From the NCBI RefSeq assembly GCF_029285175.1, contig NZ_JABEDH010000002.1, forward strand, positions 806,001 through 870,000: DNA of 64,000 bases, read 5' to 3'. Origin of the DNA: Sulfitobacter sp. M05. Its GTDB lineage: Bacteria; Pseudomonadota; Alphaproteobacteria; Rhodobacterales; Rhodobacteraceae. Made by a program: the position numbers and the translations under genes. Within the stretch, counting starts at the first letter, position 1. Each line of letters begins with the position of its first letter. Below, in pieces: positions 26,229 through 35,111 of this stretch. The notes beneath the pieces are model-generated. The model had not been told where the DNA came from. It was given only the letters and a program-made list of their open reading frames with translations, and did not search any database.

Positions 26229-26720
26229 TCAATTCAGTACAAATTCCATGATCAGCAGGTCATTCACCTTGCCGATTCCCGTCACAACCTGAACCCGTCG
26301 TAACATTTGCGCCCTCAAGCGTGTCAGCGATGCCGGATCTTCAAGGTCGGCGGGCTCCAATGCGCGAAGATAACTGTTGAGAACGTCAACCACGCGGGGC
26401 AGCAGTTTCTCCACCGCTTCTTTTGCCGCTGGCGTGACCTCCAGATGGGCACGGAATACAAGGTGTTTGGCATTTGACGGGGCCCGCATGGAGATCACCA
26501 GCTGATCGACAGCGACATATTCCACGTCTGGCCCCACCACTTCGGTGGGCATTGTTGCGTCCTCTTCCTGATTATGGCTGTCAGTACCCAGAATCATGCC
26601 GCTGAAGGTGGCGTAAAACCCGCCACCGCCACCGGCCAAGGCCAGTACCAGCCCAATTATCACGGGGAGTTTGGACTTTTTCGGGGTCGCCTCTTCTTCT
26701 TCCGGGGGTGCGTCTGACAT
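26229..26720 (-). CDS. fliL: FliL-family basal body protein (second copy)
   Basis: Inner-membrane protein of 163 residues: an acidic, Lys-containing N-terminus, a Gly-rich helix (LPVIIGLVLALAGGGGGFYA), a linker, and a periplasmic domain. That domain has LVFRAHLEVTPAAKEAVEKLLPRVVDVLNSYLRAL near 88-122 and the end VNDLLIMEFVLN. This is the more classical FliL of the two in the window. It is the first gene of the leftward stator operon and is divergent from fliF. Confidence 0.88.
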   Translation of the reverse strand: MSDAPPEEEEATPKKSKLPVIIGLVLALAGGGGGFYATFSGMILGTDSHNQEEDATMPTEVVGPDVEYVAVDQLVISMRAPSNAKHLVFRAHLEVTPAAKEAVEKLLPRVVDVLNSYLRALEPADLEDPASLTRLRAQMLRRVQVVTGIGKVNDLLIMEFVLN

Positions 26721-26765
26721 CTGACATCCATTTCCTCTGTTGGTGTCGTTATAGACGTAATTGCA

Positions 26766-26780
26766 CTAACCGAATGTTAA
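26766..26780. promoter_or_regulatory. CtrA-like box between fliF and fliL2
   Basis: CTAA-N7-TTAA, one mismatch from the CtrA consensus, in the 105-base gap between the divergent fliL2 and fliF starts. It could serve both directions. The fliF start is 46 bases to the right. Confidence 0.45.
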
Positions 26781-26825
26781 GCCTGATCGTTCATCTGTGG
26801 CCTATACCCCGGCAGAAGGTCGGGA

Positions 26826-28478
26826 GTGACGGAGGCGATTGTGCAGCAATTACTAAAAGTTTGGATGCAGCTCGAAGTGCGCCGGCAGATCATTGTCATT
26901 CTAGCGACCGCTGCGATGTTCTTTACGGTCATCACCATGTCCAGAATGGCCACCAGTCCCAGTATGACTCTGCTTTATGCAGGGTTGGAAAACGGCGCGG
27001 CGGGGGATGTTGTACGTGCGTTGGAACAGCGCGGCATCGCCTTTGAGGTGCGGGGCGGAAGTATTTTTGTGGACTCTCAGGCGCGGGATCAATTGCGCCT
27101 CACCCTTGCTAGCGAAGGCCTGCCAGCGAACAGCAACAGTGGTTATGAACTTCTCGACAATCTTACCGGCTTTGGCACGACGTCGCAGATGTTCGATGCC
27201 GCCTATTGGCGTGCAAAAGAAGGGGAGCTGGCCCGGACAATCGTTGCAAACCCCCAGATTGCGATGGCCCGCGTTCATATCGCTTCAACCGGGTCCAACC
27301 CTTTTCAGCGCGGCGTAACGCCCAAGGCATCGGTGTCGATCACGGCCAATGGCGGTGGGGTGACGGGCCGGCAAGCCAAAGCGGTGCGGTACCTCGTTGC
27401 CTCTGCCGTGGCCGGTCTTTCGCCGGATGATGTCGCGGTGATTGACGCAAACGGGGCGCTGATAGGGCAGGCCGATGATGCCGCACCCATCATTGGGGGC
27501 GATGATATTTCGCAGGTATTGCGTGAACGCGTGCAACGATTGCTTGAGGCGCGGGTGGGGTTTGGCAATGCTGTTGTCGAAGTCAGCGTCGATACCGTCA
27601 CAGAAACCGAATCGATTCGCGAGCATACCTTTGATCCTGAAAACCGTGTCGCGATCAGTACGGATACTGAAGAGCGCACCAATACATCTCAGGACGCCGG
27701 CGGTGGCGACGTCACAGTGGCCAGTAATCTACCGGATCAGGAAGGTGCGGGCGGCGGCGACAGTTCGTCCTCGCAAAACAGTGAAACGCGCGAACGGGTC
27801 AACTATGAAGTCTCTGAAACGGAACGCGAAATTCTACGCGCGCCCGGAGCTATCAAGCGGGTAACTGTGGCGGTACTGGTGAACGCGCCGATGATCACGG
27901 ATGCGACCGGTGCGCAGGTGCCTGAAACGCGCAGCGACGAAGAGATGCAGGCGTTGCGCGAACTGGTGTCCTCTGCGGTCGGGTTTGACGAAAAACGCGG
28001 CGATATCATCACGTTAAAATCGATGGCGCTGTTGGCGGTGCCGCCCACCGGCACCATTGCTGAAACATCACTTCTGGGCCGTTTCGACCTTGATCTGATG
28101 TCCGCCATCCAGATGGCGATCCTTGCTGTCGTCACCCTAATTCTTGGTCTGTTTGTTGTCCGTCCTGTGCTGTCACGGCCAATCACAGAAACACCTGCGG
28201 GCCTGCCCGCGCCACCTCCAGAGGGGAGTGCTACCGGGGCACCTCCCGCAGGGGATGCCTTCGATGGTGAACTTTCCGATCCTGCCTTTTCCATGCCGCC
28301 GCTGAACATGGGCGAGGGATTTTCCGATGATATGGGGGGGCTTCCCGATTTGCCGATGATGGGGGGCAACAGCGGCGATGAACCGGTTGCCCGTCTGCGC
28401 AACATGATTGGAGAGCGGCAGGAAGAGACGGTTGAAATTTTGCGGGGGTGGCTTGAAGACAAAGAGGAGAATGTTTGA
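26826..28478 (+). CDS. fliF: flagellar MS-ring protein FliF
   Basis: Inner-membrane ring protein of 550 residues. A membrane helix near 22-40 is followed by ring-building domains (TSPSMTLLYAGLENGAAGDVV; GYELLDNLTGFGTTSQMFDAAYWRAKEGELARTI near 98-131). A second membrane helix lies near 425-445 and a C-terminal tail RLRNMIGERQEETVEILRGWL near 520 normally binds FliG. Two GTG starts are possible: 26826, or 26841 with GGAGG six bases ahead; the latter drops five residues. FliG, which usually follows, is absent here. Confidence 0.93.
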   Translation: MTEAIVQQLLKVWMQLEVRRQIIVILATAAMFFTVITMSRMATSPSMTLLYAGLENGAAGDVVRALEQRGIAFEVRGGSIFVDSQARDQLRLTLASEGLPANSNSGYELLDNLTGFGTTSQMFDAAYWRAKEGELARTIVANPQIAMARVHIASTGSNPFQRGVTPKASVSITANGGGVTGRQAKAVRYLVASAVAGLSPDDVAVIDANGALIGQADDAAPIIGGDDISQVLRERVQRLLEARVGFGNAVVEVSVDTVTETESIREHTFDPENRVAISTDTEERTNTSQDAGGGDVTVASNLPDQEGAGGGDSSSSQNSETRERVNYEVSETEREILRAPGAIKRVTVAVLVNAPMITDATGAQVPETRSDEEMQALRELVSSAVGFDEKRGDIITLKSMALLAVPPTGTIAETSLLGRFDLDLMSAIQMAILAVVTLILGLFVVRPVLSRPITETPAGLPAPPPEGSATGAPPAGDAFDGELSDPAFSMPPLNMGEGFSDDMGGLPDLPMMGGNSGDEPVARLRNMIGERQEETVEILRGWLEDKEENV

Positions 28479-29077
28479 TGTCGGTCTCACATCTCTATGA
28501 AAGTTTCAGTGGCAGGGCTGCGTCTCCGAAACAGCAGGCCGAATTCGCAGAAGACGCACTTGAAGAGGCAAAACTGGCCGCGTTCGAAGCGGGGTATCAG
28601 GCCGGTTGGGATGACGCCGTTAAGGCCCAAGGGAGCGCGGACAACAAGCTGACTGAGGAGTTCTTGCAGAACATGCAGGACCTGTCTTTCACCTATCAAG
28701 AAGCATTCAGCAAAGTGAGTGCCGGCATGAAGCCGATGATGTCCGAGATCGTGACAAAACTTCTGCCGGAAGTGGCCGCACGCAGTCTGGGTGCCCAGAT
28801 CACTGAACAGTTGCACCAATTGCTTCAGGATCAGAGTGATGCCTTGGTCGAAATCGCGGTCGCCCCTGCCAAATGCGCCATCGTAGAGGGGCTTTTGAAC
28901 GATCAGGCCGCGATCCCCTTTGTTGTCGTGGCGGAACCCGCTCTGAGTGACGGACAGGTCTATCTGCGCGCTGGACAATCCGAACGGGAAATTAATCTGG
29001 ACGCTGTCCTTGAGGGCATTTCAAACGGGTTTGAGGCCTTCTTTCATACCCTAGAACAGGAGAACAAGCATGGATGA
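28478..29077 (+). CDS. fliH: FliH-like flagellar export protein
   Basis: Cytoplasmic protein of 199 residues. The N-terminal third has the Glu/Ala-rich helix with a GYQAGWDDA step, recalling the FliH glycine-repeat region; the C-terminal domain is of mixed fold. It sits between fliF and fliN, the place of FliH, which links FliI to the C ring. Sequence is divergent, so the call leans on position. The ATG shares the fliF stop (ATGA-type overlap), with AGGAG upstream. Confidence 0.65.
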   Translation: MSVSHLYESFSGRAASPKQQAEFAEDALEEAKLAAFEAGYQAGWDDAVKAQGSADNKLTEEFLQNMQDLSFTYQEAFSKVSAGMKPMMSEIVTKLLPEVAARSLGAQITEQLHQLLQDQSDALVEIAVAPAKCAIVEGLLNDQAAIPFVVVAEPALSDGQVYLRAGQSEREINLDAVLEGISNGFEAFFHTLEQENKHG

Positions 29078-29363
29078 ACCGGCACCGGTTACCCCTCCCG
29101 CAGCCGATATCGGCAATCCGTTTACCGCCGTTCCGATTGAGGTCAGCGTATGTGTGGGCAAGGCACGGCCTCTTATCCGCGAGTTGGTTGCAATGGGCGA
29201 AAACGCCCTGCTGACCTTAGATACGCGGGTAGATGATCCGGTGGAACTTTATGTCGGAGAGCGGCTGATCGCTCGCGGTCTTCTGGAGGAGAAAGAGGAT
29301 GAGCCCAACGGTCAACTGGTGGTGCGCCTGACCGAAATTCTGCAATTGCAGCCCGAGTTGTGA
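29070..29363 (+). CDS. fliN: flagellar motor switch protein FliN
   Basis: C-ring protein of 97 residues. The SpoA/FliN fold is visible: FTAVPIEVSVCVGKARPLIRELV near 18-40, then LDTRVDDPVELYVGERLIARG. Length matches minimal FliN. It overlaps the FliH-like gene by 8 bases and fliP by 4. FliM, its usual partner, is not in the window. Confidence 0.9.
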   Translation: MDEPAPVTPPAADIGNPFTAVPIEVSVCVGKARPLIRELVAMGENALLTLDTRVDDPVELYVGERLIARGLLEEKEDEPNGQLVVRLTEILQLQPEL

Positions 29364-30103
29364 CACGTCAGAACCACATCCGCGTGTTCCTGATTTCGCT
29401 CATGGTTATCGGGAGCATGGCAAATACTGCAGTGGCTCAGGAGTTCTCGATTTCTCTGGGGGACGACGGATCGATTTCGGCACGCACGATCCAATTATTT
29501 GCATTGATCACGGTCCTTAGCATCGCACCGGGGCTGGCGATCATGATTACCTGCTTTCCGTTTCTGGTGACGGTCCTTTCCATCTTGCGGCAGGCCATCG
29601 GGTTGCAGCAATCCCCACCCAATATGTTGATTGTCAGCCTCGCATTGTTCTTGACCTACTTTGTGATGGAGCCAGTGTTCACTGCGGCCTGGGAGAACGG
29701 CATCTCCCCGCTAACACGCGAGCAGATCGATGCAGAAACAGCATTTATCCGCACACTGGAGCCGTTTCGCAGCTTTATGGTCGCGCGCCTTGATCCGGAA
29801 ACTTTCTTTGCCATGGCGGAACTGCGGCCGGATACACGCGATGTCAAACCGGTTCCCGAGGCTCCGCTTTCGGTACTTGTTCCCAGCTTCTTACTCTCCG
29901 AAGTTTCCCGTGCTTTTCAGGTTGGTTTCCTGATTTTTTTACCGTTCTTGATCATTGATCTGGTTGTGGCTGCGATTCTGATGTCGATGGGGATGATGAT
30001 GGTGCCCCCTGCTATTGTCTCTTTGCCGTTCAAGCTGGCCTTTTTTGTGGTTGCTGACGGGTGGAGCCTGATTGCCGGCAGTCTGGTACGAAGTTATTTT
30101 TGA
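29360..30103 (+). CDS. fliP: flagellar export gate protein FliP
   Basis: Inner-membrane export-gate protein of 247 residues with a cleavable signal peptide (ISLMVIGSMANTAVAQ). The FliP segments RQAIGLQQSPPNMLIVSLALFLT (about 76-98) and IDLVVAAILMSMGMMMVPPAIVSLPFK (about 195-221) are plain. The start is a GTG overlapping fliN by 4 bases. Confidence 0.95.
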   Translation: MTRQNHIRVFLISLMVIGSMANTAVAQEFSISLGDDGSISARTIQLFALITVLSIAPGLAIMITCFPFLVTVLSILRQAIGLQQSPPNMLIVSLALFLTYFVMEPVFTAAWENGISPLTREQIDAETAFIRTLEPFRSFMVARLDPETFFAMAELRPDTRDVKPVPEAPLSVLVPSFLLSEVSRAFQVGFLIFLPFLIIDLVVAAILMSMGMMMVPPAIVSLPFKLAFFVVADGWSLIAGSLVRSYF

Positions 30104-30190
30104 ACTAAATTGTGGCGACATCCTGTCAGTCAGTTAACCTGCCCCCAATCCCACCTCCCCTAATGTGACCGGCAATCAGGGGAGTTGGAG

Positions 30191-30238
30191 ATGGTGGGCG
30201 CGCATTTAGCACAACAATTCCGAAAGTTGTTCAGGTGA
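30191..30238 (+). CDS. 15-codon leader frame coupled to the flippase-like gene
   Basis: A frame MVGAHLAQQFRKLFR starts after a strong GGGGAGTTGGAG and stops at a TGA that overlaps the GTG of the next gene. The main gene has no ribosome site of its own, so this leader would supply it. The peptide looks like the usual start of a flippase, so it could also be the true N-terminus shifted by a single-base change. Confidence 0.4.
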   Translation: MVGAHLAQQFRKLFR

Positions 30239-31398
30239 AGACCGTGGCTGTGCACCTTGGCCTACTTGCCGTTGGCTGGAGTTTGCTGGCGGTTGCAATG
30301 GCCCAGACTTTCCTAGCCGCAGACACCGCGCTTGTTTTGGGGACAATCGTCTTCGCTGAATGTTTCAGCCGTGTCATCTCCGGTCTCGGTGTGTCACCGC
30401 TGGAATCCCCCTCGTCTGGGAGTCAGAACGCCTTGGCCGTGGCGCTGGCCGGGTGGGCATTGATTTGCGTCACTCTTGTTTTGCTATTTCGCCTTGAGCA
30501 ACTTCCGTTCTTTCAAGGGCAGCCTGCAGCAATGCTCTGTTTACTGGCGTTGACTCTCACGCTGGCTCTGTGGAAATTTTTTTCCGTGGCCCATCCCTTT
30601 GCTGGAGCTTTGTATGCCAGTCGTTTTATCGTGTCGGCCGGAATCCTTCTTGCTCTGAACTGGGCCGGAGGCCGCAGTGCGATCTTGTCTTTGGCCAGCC
30701 TGCTCTTGCTCCACCTGATCTTATTACTGGTCGCGGTGTTTCTGGCTCGTAAAAGGGAGGAACCGGTGACGAAGCCAAGTGACGATTCCGCCTTGCAGGT
30801 CTTGTCGACCTACGCGGATCTCCTGTTGGTACCGATGCTGTTGAGCGGCACAGATGCGCTTATGTATATTTCTGCGCGATGTTTGGGGGCGGCGGTCTCG
30901 GTGGCACTGGCCTATCTGGGGGCGCGTGCGATGCCTGCATTGACCCATGCGACTCTTTGGCACGACAGGGTTCAGTTCATCACAGTGGCGGCCCGGCTTA
31001 ATCTCGGTTTTCTCCTTGTTGGCGGTGGTGCTGGGCTTGCGTCACTGACAGCTGGCCCCTATTTGGCGTCAGCCTTTGATCTGGATGTGACCGGCTTTCA
31101 ATCCGTTCTTGTTTGGGTTCTGTTGGGGGCCTGCACGCCTGCATTGTTCGGTGCCACGGAAACGCTTTTGCTGGCGACGCGTAAACAGGACACATTGATG
31201 GTCGTGAATTTCGGGGGGCTTTGCATCGTCACTTGGACTGCTCTGCTGGTCATTGGCCCTGATGCCCTGTTGCTGGCCAAGTGTTTTGCCGCAGTACAGG
31301 TGATCAAATCGGGTATCTGCGCCTTTACGTTGATCCGTGACGCAGGTGTTTGGCCCGGGCTTACCGCGTTATTACTGCGTCAGATCAAACTTTTGTAG
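30235..31398 (+). CDS. polytopic membrane protein resembling polysaccharide flippases
   Basis: Hydrophobic protein of 387 residues with about 11-12 membrane helices, pattern like the oligosaccharide flippase (Wzx/MATE-like) superfamily, including a short loop with ALTHATLWHDR near the centre. No catalytic motif can be named. It follows fliP and ends before the convergent flgI, so it is an unusual guest in a flagellar cluster. It may export a sugar for flagellin modification or be unrelated. The start GTG overlaps the stop of a 15-codon leader. Confidence 0.6.
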   Translation: MKTVAVHLGLLAVGWSLLAVAMAQTFLAADTALVLGTIVFAECFSRVISGLGVSPLESPSSGSQNALAVALAGWALICVTLVLLFRLEQLPFFQGQPAAMLCLLALTLTLALWKFFSVAHPFAGALYASRFIVSAGILLALNWAGGRSAILSLASLLLLHLILLLVAVFLARKREEPVTKPSDDSALQVLSTYADLLLVPMLLSGTDALMYISARCLGAAVSVALAYLGARAMPALTHATLWHDRVQFITVAARLNLGFLLVGGGAGLASLTAGPYLASAFDLDVTGFQSVLVWVLLGACTPALFGATETLLLATRKQDTLMVVNFGGLCIVTWTALLVIGPDALLLAKCFAAVQVIKSGICAFTLIRDAGVWPGLTALLLRQIKLL

Positions 31399-31514
31399 AT
31401 TCGTTTGGCAGTTCGCTCTCTGTACTCAAACAAGGGAGGGTATATTCCCACCATTCCAATTCACGTCGCTACTGCTGAGCCCCACATTTCAAAAGTGTTT
31501 TGATCGAATTGACT

Positions 31515-32618
31515 TTAGTGGACCACAAATTCCGCATGTAACGCCCCTGCTGCTTTGATGCTTTTGAGGATATCGATCATGTCACGGGGTGCCACACCCA
31601 AGGCGTTCAAACCGGCAATGACCTCAGCCAAAGATGTTCCCGGCTGTATCTCCGCCAGAGAGATTCCGGGTTCCTCTTCAATGGCTGCATTGGTGCGGGG
31701 CACAACAACGGTTTCTCCCTCAGAGAAAGGGTTGGGCTGCACCACCAGCGGCTGTTCCTGAATGCGCAGCGTTAAATTGCCCTGACTGACGGCCACACGT
31801 GAAATCCGCACATCCTCACCCATTACGATTGTGCCGGATCTTTGATCAACTACAACGCGTGCCTTGCGCTCCGGTTCGACCTCGATATTCTCGATCCGGC
31901 CAAGAGCATGCGCCACAGATCGCATTCCCATACCGGGTACGTCCAATTGAACCGTACCGCTGTCGAGCATCAAGGCGACCCGCTTGCCGAAGGCCCGGTT
32001 TATCGCCTGCTCGATACGGCCGGCGGTGGTGAAATCCGCCTCTCGCAAAGCCAGGCGCAGATTTTCAAGCGTGCCGAGGTTGAATGCAATCTCGCGTTCG
32101 ACCCGCGCCCCCGATGGAATGGACCCCGCTGTCGGCACCCCCTGGGTGACCTGCCCGCCGTCCCCTTCCGCCACAGCGCCCCCTGCGATGATCGTGCCTT
32201 GCGCAACAGCATAGATTTCGCCGTCCGCAGCATTCATCGGGGTCATGACAAGGGTCCCCCCCATCAGGCTTTTGGCATCCCCAATAGCAGAAACAGTGAC
32301 ATCAATCTGACCGCCAGCGCGGGCAAATGGCGGTAAGGTTGCAGTCACCAGAACCGCCGCCACATTCTTGGGCCGGAATTGTTCGCCGGTCACATTGACG
32401 CCAAGCCGTTCCAGAATGTTGGTCATGATATCTTCGGTGAAGGGGGCATTGCGTAATCCGTCACCGCTGCCATCCAGGCCGACCACCAGACCATAGCCCA
32501 CAAGGTCATTGCCCCGCACGCCGTCAAAGTTTACCAGATCCTTGATCCGAACCGGGCTGGCCCAAGCGACCTGCAAAGTCAACGCAACTGCGATGATTGC
32601 GGCCCCCAGCACCCTCAC
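31515..32618 (-). CDS. flgI: flagellar P-ring protein FlgI
   Basis: Periplasmic ring protein of 367 residues. A signal peptide (LGAAIIAVALTLQVAWA) is followed by the FlgI start RIKDLVNFDGVRGNDLVGYGLVVGLDGSGD, which spans about 24-53. Conserved C-terminal segment SLAEVIAGLNALGVAPRDMIDILKSIKAAGALHAE lies near 328-362. GTG start overlapping the flgL stop (GTGA). It closes the flgE-flgK-flgL-flgI operon. Confidence 0.95.
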   Translation of the reverse strand: MRVLGAAIIAVALTLQVAWASPVRIKDLVNFDGVRGNDLVGYGLVVGLDGSGDGLRNAPFTEDIMTNILERLGVNVTGEQFRPKNVAAVLVTATLPPFARAGGQIDVTVSAIGDAKSLMGGTLVMTPMNAADGEIYAVAQGTIIAGGAVAEGDGGQVTQGVPTAGSIPSGARVEREIAFNLGTLENLRLALREADFTTAGRIEQAINRAFGKRVALMLDSGTVQLDVPGMGMRSVAHALGRIENIEVEPERKARVVVDQRSGTIVMGEDVRISRVAVSQGNLTLRIQEQPLVVQPNPFSEGETVVVPRTNAAIEEEPGISLAEIQPGTSLAEVIAGLNALGVAPRDMIDILKSIKAAGALHAEFVVH

Positions 32619-33619
32619 AGGAAATTCACCAGCGAGAGCTGTGACATGCGCACTGTGACGGAATAGAGGCTCTGAAGTTGGAACTGCGCCTCTTCAAGCC
32701 GTGTTGCCGCCTCATAGGGATCGATTTTTAATAAGTCCAGCTTCGCGAAATCCAGCGCGGTTTGCTCTGCGGCATTTCTCGTGGTTATCTGATCCACGCG
32801 TTCCTCAATGAAACCGACGTTAGCGCGTACAGCGATGATACCGTCCCGGCCAGCCATCAAGGCTTGGCCGCTTTTGTCAAACAACTCGGCTTGCTCTTCG
32901 AGGCTGAAGCCGAAGGTGGGGTCGTTTGCCAAGGCCGCGACCGCAGCGAGTTTGATAACTTCGCGCAGTTTCGGGTCGGTGGCGCGTAAATCCAGAGAAA
33001 CACTGTCTGATTGGGACAGGCCGAATGGCCCGATGGCATCTGCCGATCCTTGATACATGGTCGCCTCGAAACCGGCGGGATCCGCGAACCAGATTTCAGC
33101 ATCTGCCAGTAGATCATCAGGGGTTGCGGCACCAGCCAACGCCGCGCGCATGGCTGTCAAAAGCATGTCGGTGTCTGCCAATGGCGGCTGGTCTGTTGCA
33201 GCACCGGAAAACAGGTGCCGACCAGCAGATTGCGTGTTGAACGCGCTGATGATTCCCTCCACAGCACTTTGCGCTGTGGCGACTGTATTCGCGCTGGTCA
33301 CGCCGATCGCACTGTTTCCCGAGATCAGCAAATTTGCCGACAAATCTGCGCTGAATTGCTCCACCGCTGCGAGGGTGTTTTGCACGGCACCCGCATAAAG
33401 CGAAGCCTCAGTCGTTGCGACGGCATAGCCCGCCAGATGGCTTGTACGTTGCTCGATGTCCGAAAGGTAGCTGTAATTTCCGGCCAGAACCTCTCGCACA
33501 TCGGCCACCTGTCCCGAAGCAAGTTCGGAGGTCAGTCGTTCGATATCCTGTCGCAGCGATACATTGCGCAGTCGCATCGAATAGGATTGCGAAAGATCAC
33601 CCAGATTTGTCACTGACAT
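32615..33619 (-). CDS. flgL: hook-filament junction protein FlgL
   Basis: Hook-associated protein of 334 residues, flagellin-like at both ends: N-terminal LGDLSQSYSMRLRNVSLRQDI and C-terminal YEAATRLEEAQFQLQSLYSVTVRMSQLSLVNFL (about 302-334). It follows flgK by 4 bases and overlaps flgI. It would connect hook and filament with FlgK. Confidence 0.88.
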   Translation of the reverse strand: MSVTNLGDLSQSYSMRLRNVSLRQDIERLTSELASGQVADVREVLAGNYSYLSDIEQRTSHLAGYAVATTEASLYAGAVQNTLAAVEQFSADLSANLLISGNSAIGVTSANTVATAQSAVEGIISAFNTQSAGRHLFSGAATDQPPLADTDMLLTAMRAALAGAATPDDLLADAEIWFADPAGFEATMYQGSADAIGPFGLSQSDSVSLDLRATDPKLREVIKLAAVAALANDPTFGFSLEEQAELFDKSGQALMAGRDGIIAVRANVGFIEERVDQITTRNAAEQTALDFAKLDLLKIDPYEAATRLEEAQFQLQSLYSVTVRMSQLSLVNFL

Positions 33620-33623
33620 AAGC

Positions 33624-35078
33624 TTAAAGCCTCAATATTGTTTGCATCATCTCTTCGACGGTTTCGATCATCCGTGCATTGGCGGCATAGGACTGTTCGA
33701 TCAAGATGAGGCGTTGAAATTCTTCATCTGAATCAACGCCTTGAGCGAGTTGGCGTTCGGTCAATTCGCTAAACCGTGCCGCAGCAAAGCTTAGTTCCTG
33801 TTCGGTGATGGTGCGGGATGTGCCGACACTTGAGGTGACCGCAGTGACCAGACCGGATAAGGTGAAAGTACTTCCGGCAAAGCTGCCGCTGCTTGCAATG
33901 CGGGGGGCGCTTAACGCGCCGCTGAGGTTCTGTAATAGGCCGGCATTACCCACGGTGCCGGGCACCGCTGCATTTAATCCGTCACGTAACCGCCAGCTTG
34001 CGCCGCCCTGTTCAGGGTCTGCTGCCGCATTTAATTCAAGCCGGGAAGAAAGCCCGCGTTCGTTCAACGGATCAAACGACCCGCCGTCGTCCGTAAACAG
34101 TCCGGGATCGGTGGCTGTCAAACTGGGGTCGACCAACGGGTCCTGAAAACGTGTCACAAGATCGCGTGCAATTGCGTCCAGCTGCTCTTGCGCCTGAACG
34201 CCCAGTTCGTCGCGGATCATGAACTGGGCACCAATAGAACCGCCTCTCAGTTGCCCGTTTTCCGATCCGGTGCGCAGGGAGGTGCCGTTCAGTGTCAGCC
34301 CTGACAAAGTGCCCTGGTCAACAGACATATAGGCCGTGACCAAATTTGAACGCTCAAAACCCAAAGTGGCGGCCGTGCCATCCAGCAACACAGCCCCACC
34401 TGTCGTATAAAGGGCAATCTGGCCGTTGTCGCGTGGGACCTCGCGCACCGGGACCATGTCGCCGATACTATCGACCAACTGTTGTCTTTGATCTTCAAGC
34501 CCCAAAGGATCGCGGCCCCGGGCATGTGCGGCAGTGATCTGGATGTTCAACGACGCAACTTGCTGCAACGAAACATTCAAACGGTCAACTTGGTCGGCGA
34601 TACTGTGATCTGCGATGCTGCGTGCGTCCTGAATGCCTGCCGAGGCACTGCGCAGGCTCGTTGCAAGCCCTTGTGCTTCTGATAAGGCCATGTCCAGCCG
34701 CTCCGGTGCATCTGGTCGGCTTGCCGCTGTGATCAACGACCGTTCCAATCCGGCCAACCGGCCGGATATCGAAGAGGGAAGGTCGGGGGTACCCAATAGT
34801 TTTTCGATGCGTTGAAAGAAATCCGCCGCCCCTTGCGCATGCAACTTTTCGGCCCCAGCCAATCGCTTGTCCGACGCTAGGCTGGCGTCGACAATGCGGA
34901 TAACCCCATCGATACGGACACCGCCCGATCCAGCGCTGGTTCCGGGGGACAGGTTTAAAATCCGGCGTCCGTACCCGGGGGTTAAGGCGTTTGAAATATT
35001 GGTAGATACCACCTCTGCCCCGCGCCCGGCGGCGCGCAGGCCCGAGAGGGCGTTGCTTAAAGCTCCCGAGATTGTCAA
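33624..35078 (-). CDS. flgK: hook-associated protein FlgK
   Basis: Hook-associated protein of 484 residues. It has the rod/hook motif VVSTNISNALTPGYGRR near residue 22 and the FlgK middle segment PSSISGRLAGLERSLITAASRP. The C-terminal EEFQRLILIEQSYAANARMIETVEEM is near 455-480. The start is a TTG with AGGGAG 8-9 bases upstream; there is no in-frame ATG or GTG nearby. Confidence 0.92.
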   Translation of the reverse strand: MTISGALSNALSGLRAAGRGAEVVSTNISNALTPGYGRRILNLSPGTSAGSGGVRIDGVIRIVDASLASDKRLAGAEKLHAQGAADFFQRIEKLLGTPDLPSSISGRLAGLERSLITAASRPDAPERLDMALSEAQGLATSLRSASAGIQDARSIADHSIADQVDRLNVSLQQVASLNIQITAAHARGRDPLGLEDQRQQLVDSIGDMVPVREVPRDNGQIALYTTGGAVLLDGTAATLGFERSNLVTAYMSVDQGTLSGLTLNGTSLRTGSENGQLRGGSIGAQFMIRDELGVQAQEQLDAIARDLVTRFQDPLVDPSLTATDPGLFTDDGGSFDPLNERGLSSRLELNAAADPEQGGASWRLRDGLNAAVPGTVGNAGLLQNLSGALSAPRIASSGSFAGSTFTLSGLVTAVTSSVGTSRTITEQELSFAAARFSELTERQLAQGVDSDEEFQRLILIEQSYAANARMIETVEEMMQTILRL

Positions 35079-35111
35079 AACAGGGCTCCCTTCTGGTCAA
35101 GCTGTTGCGGA

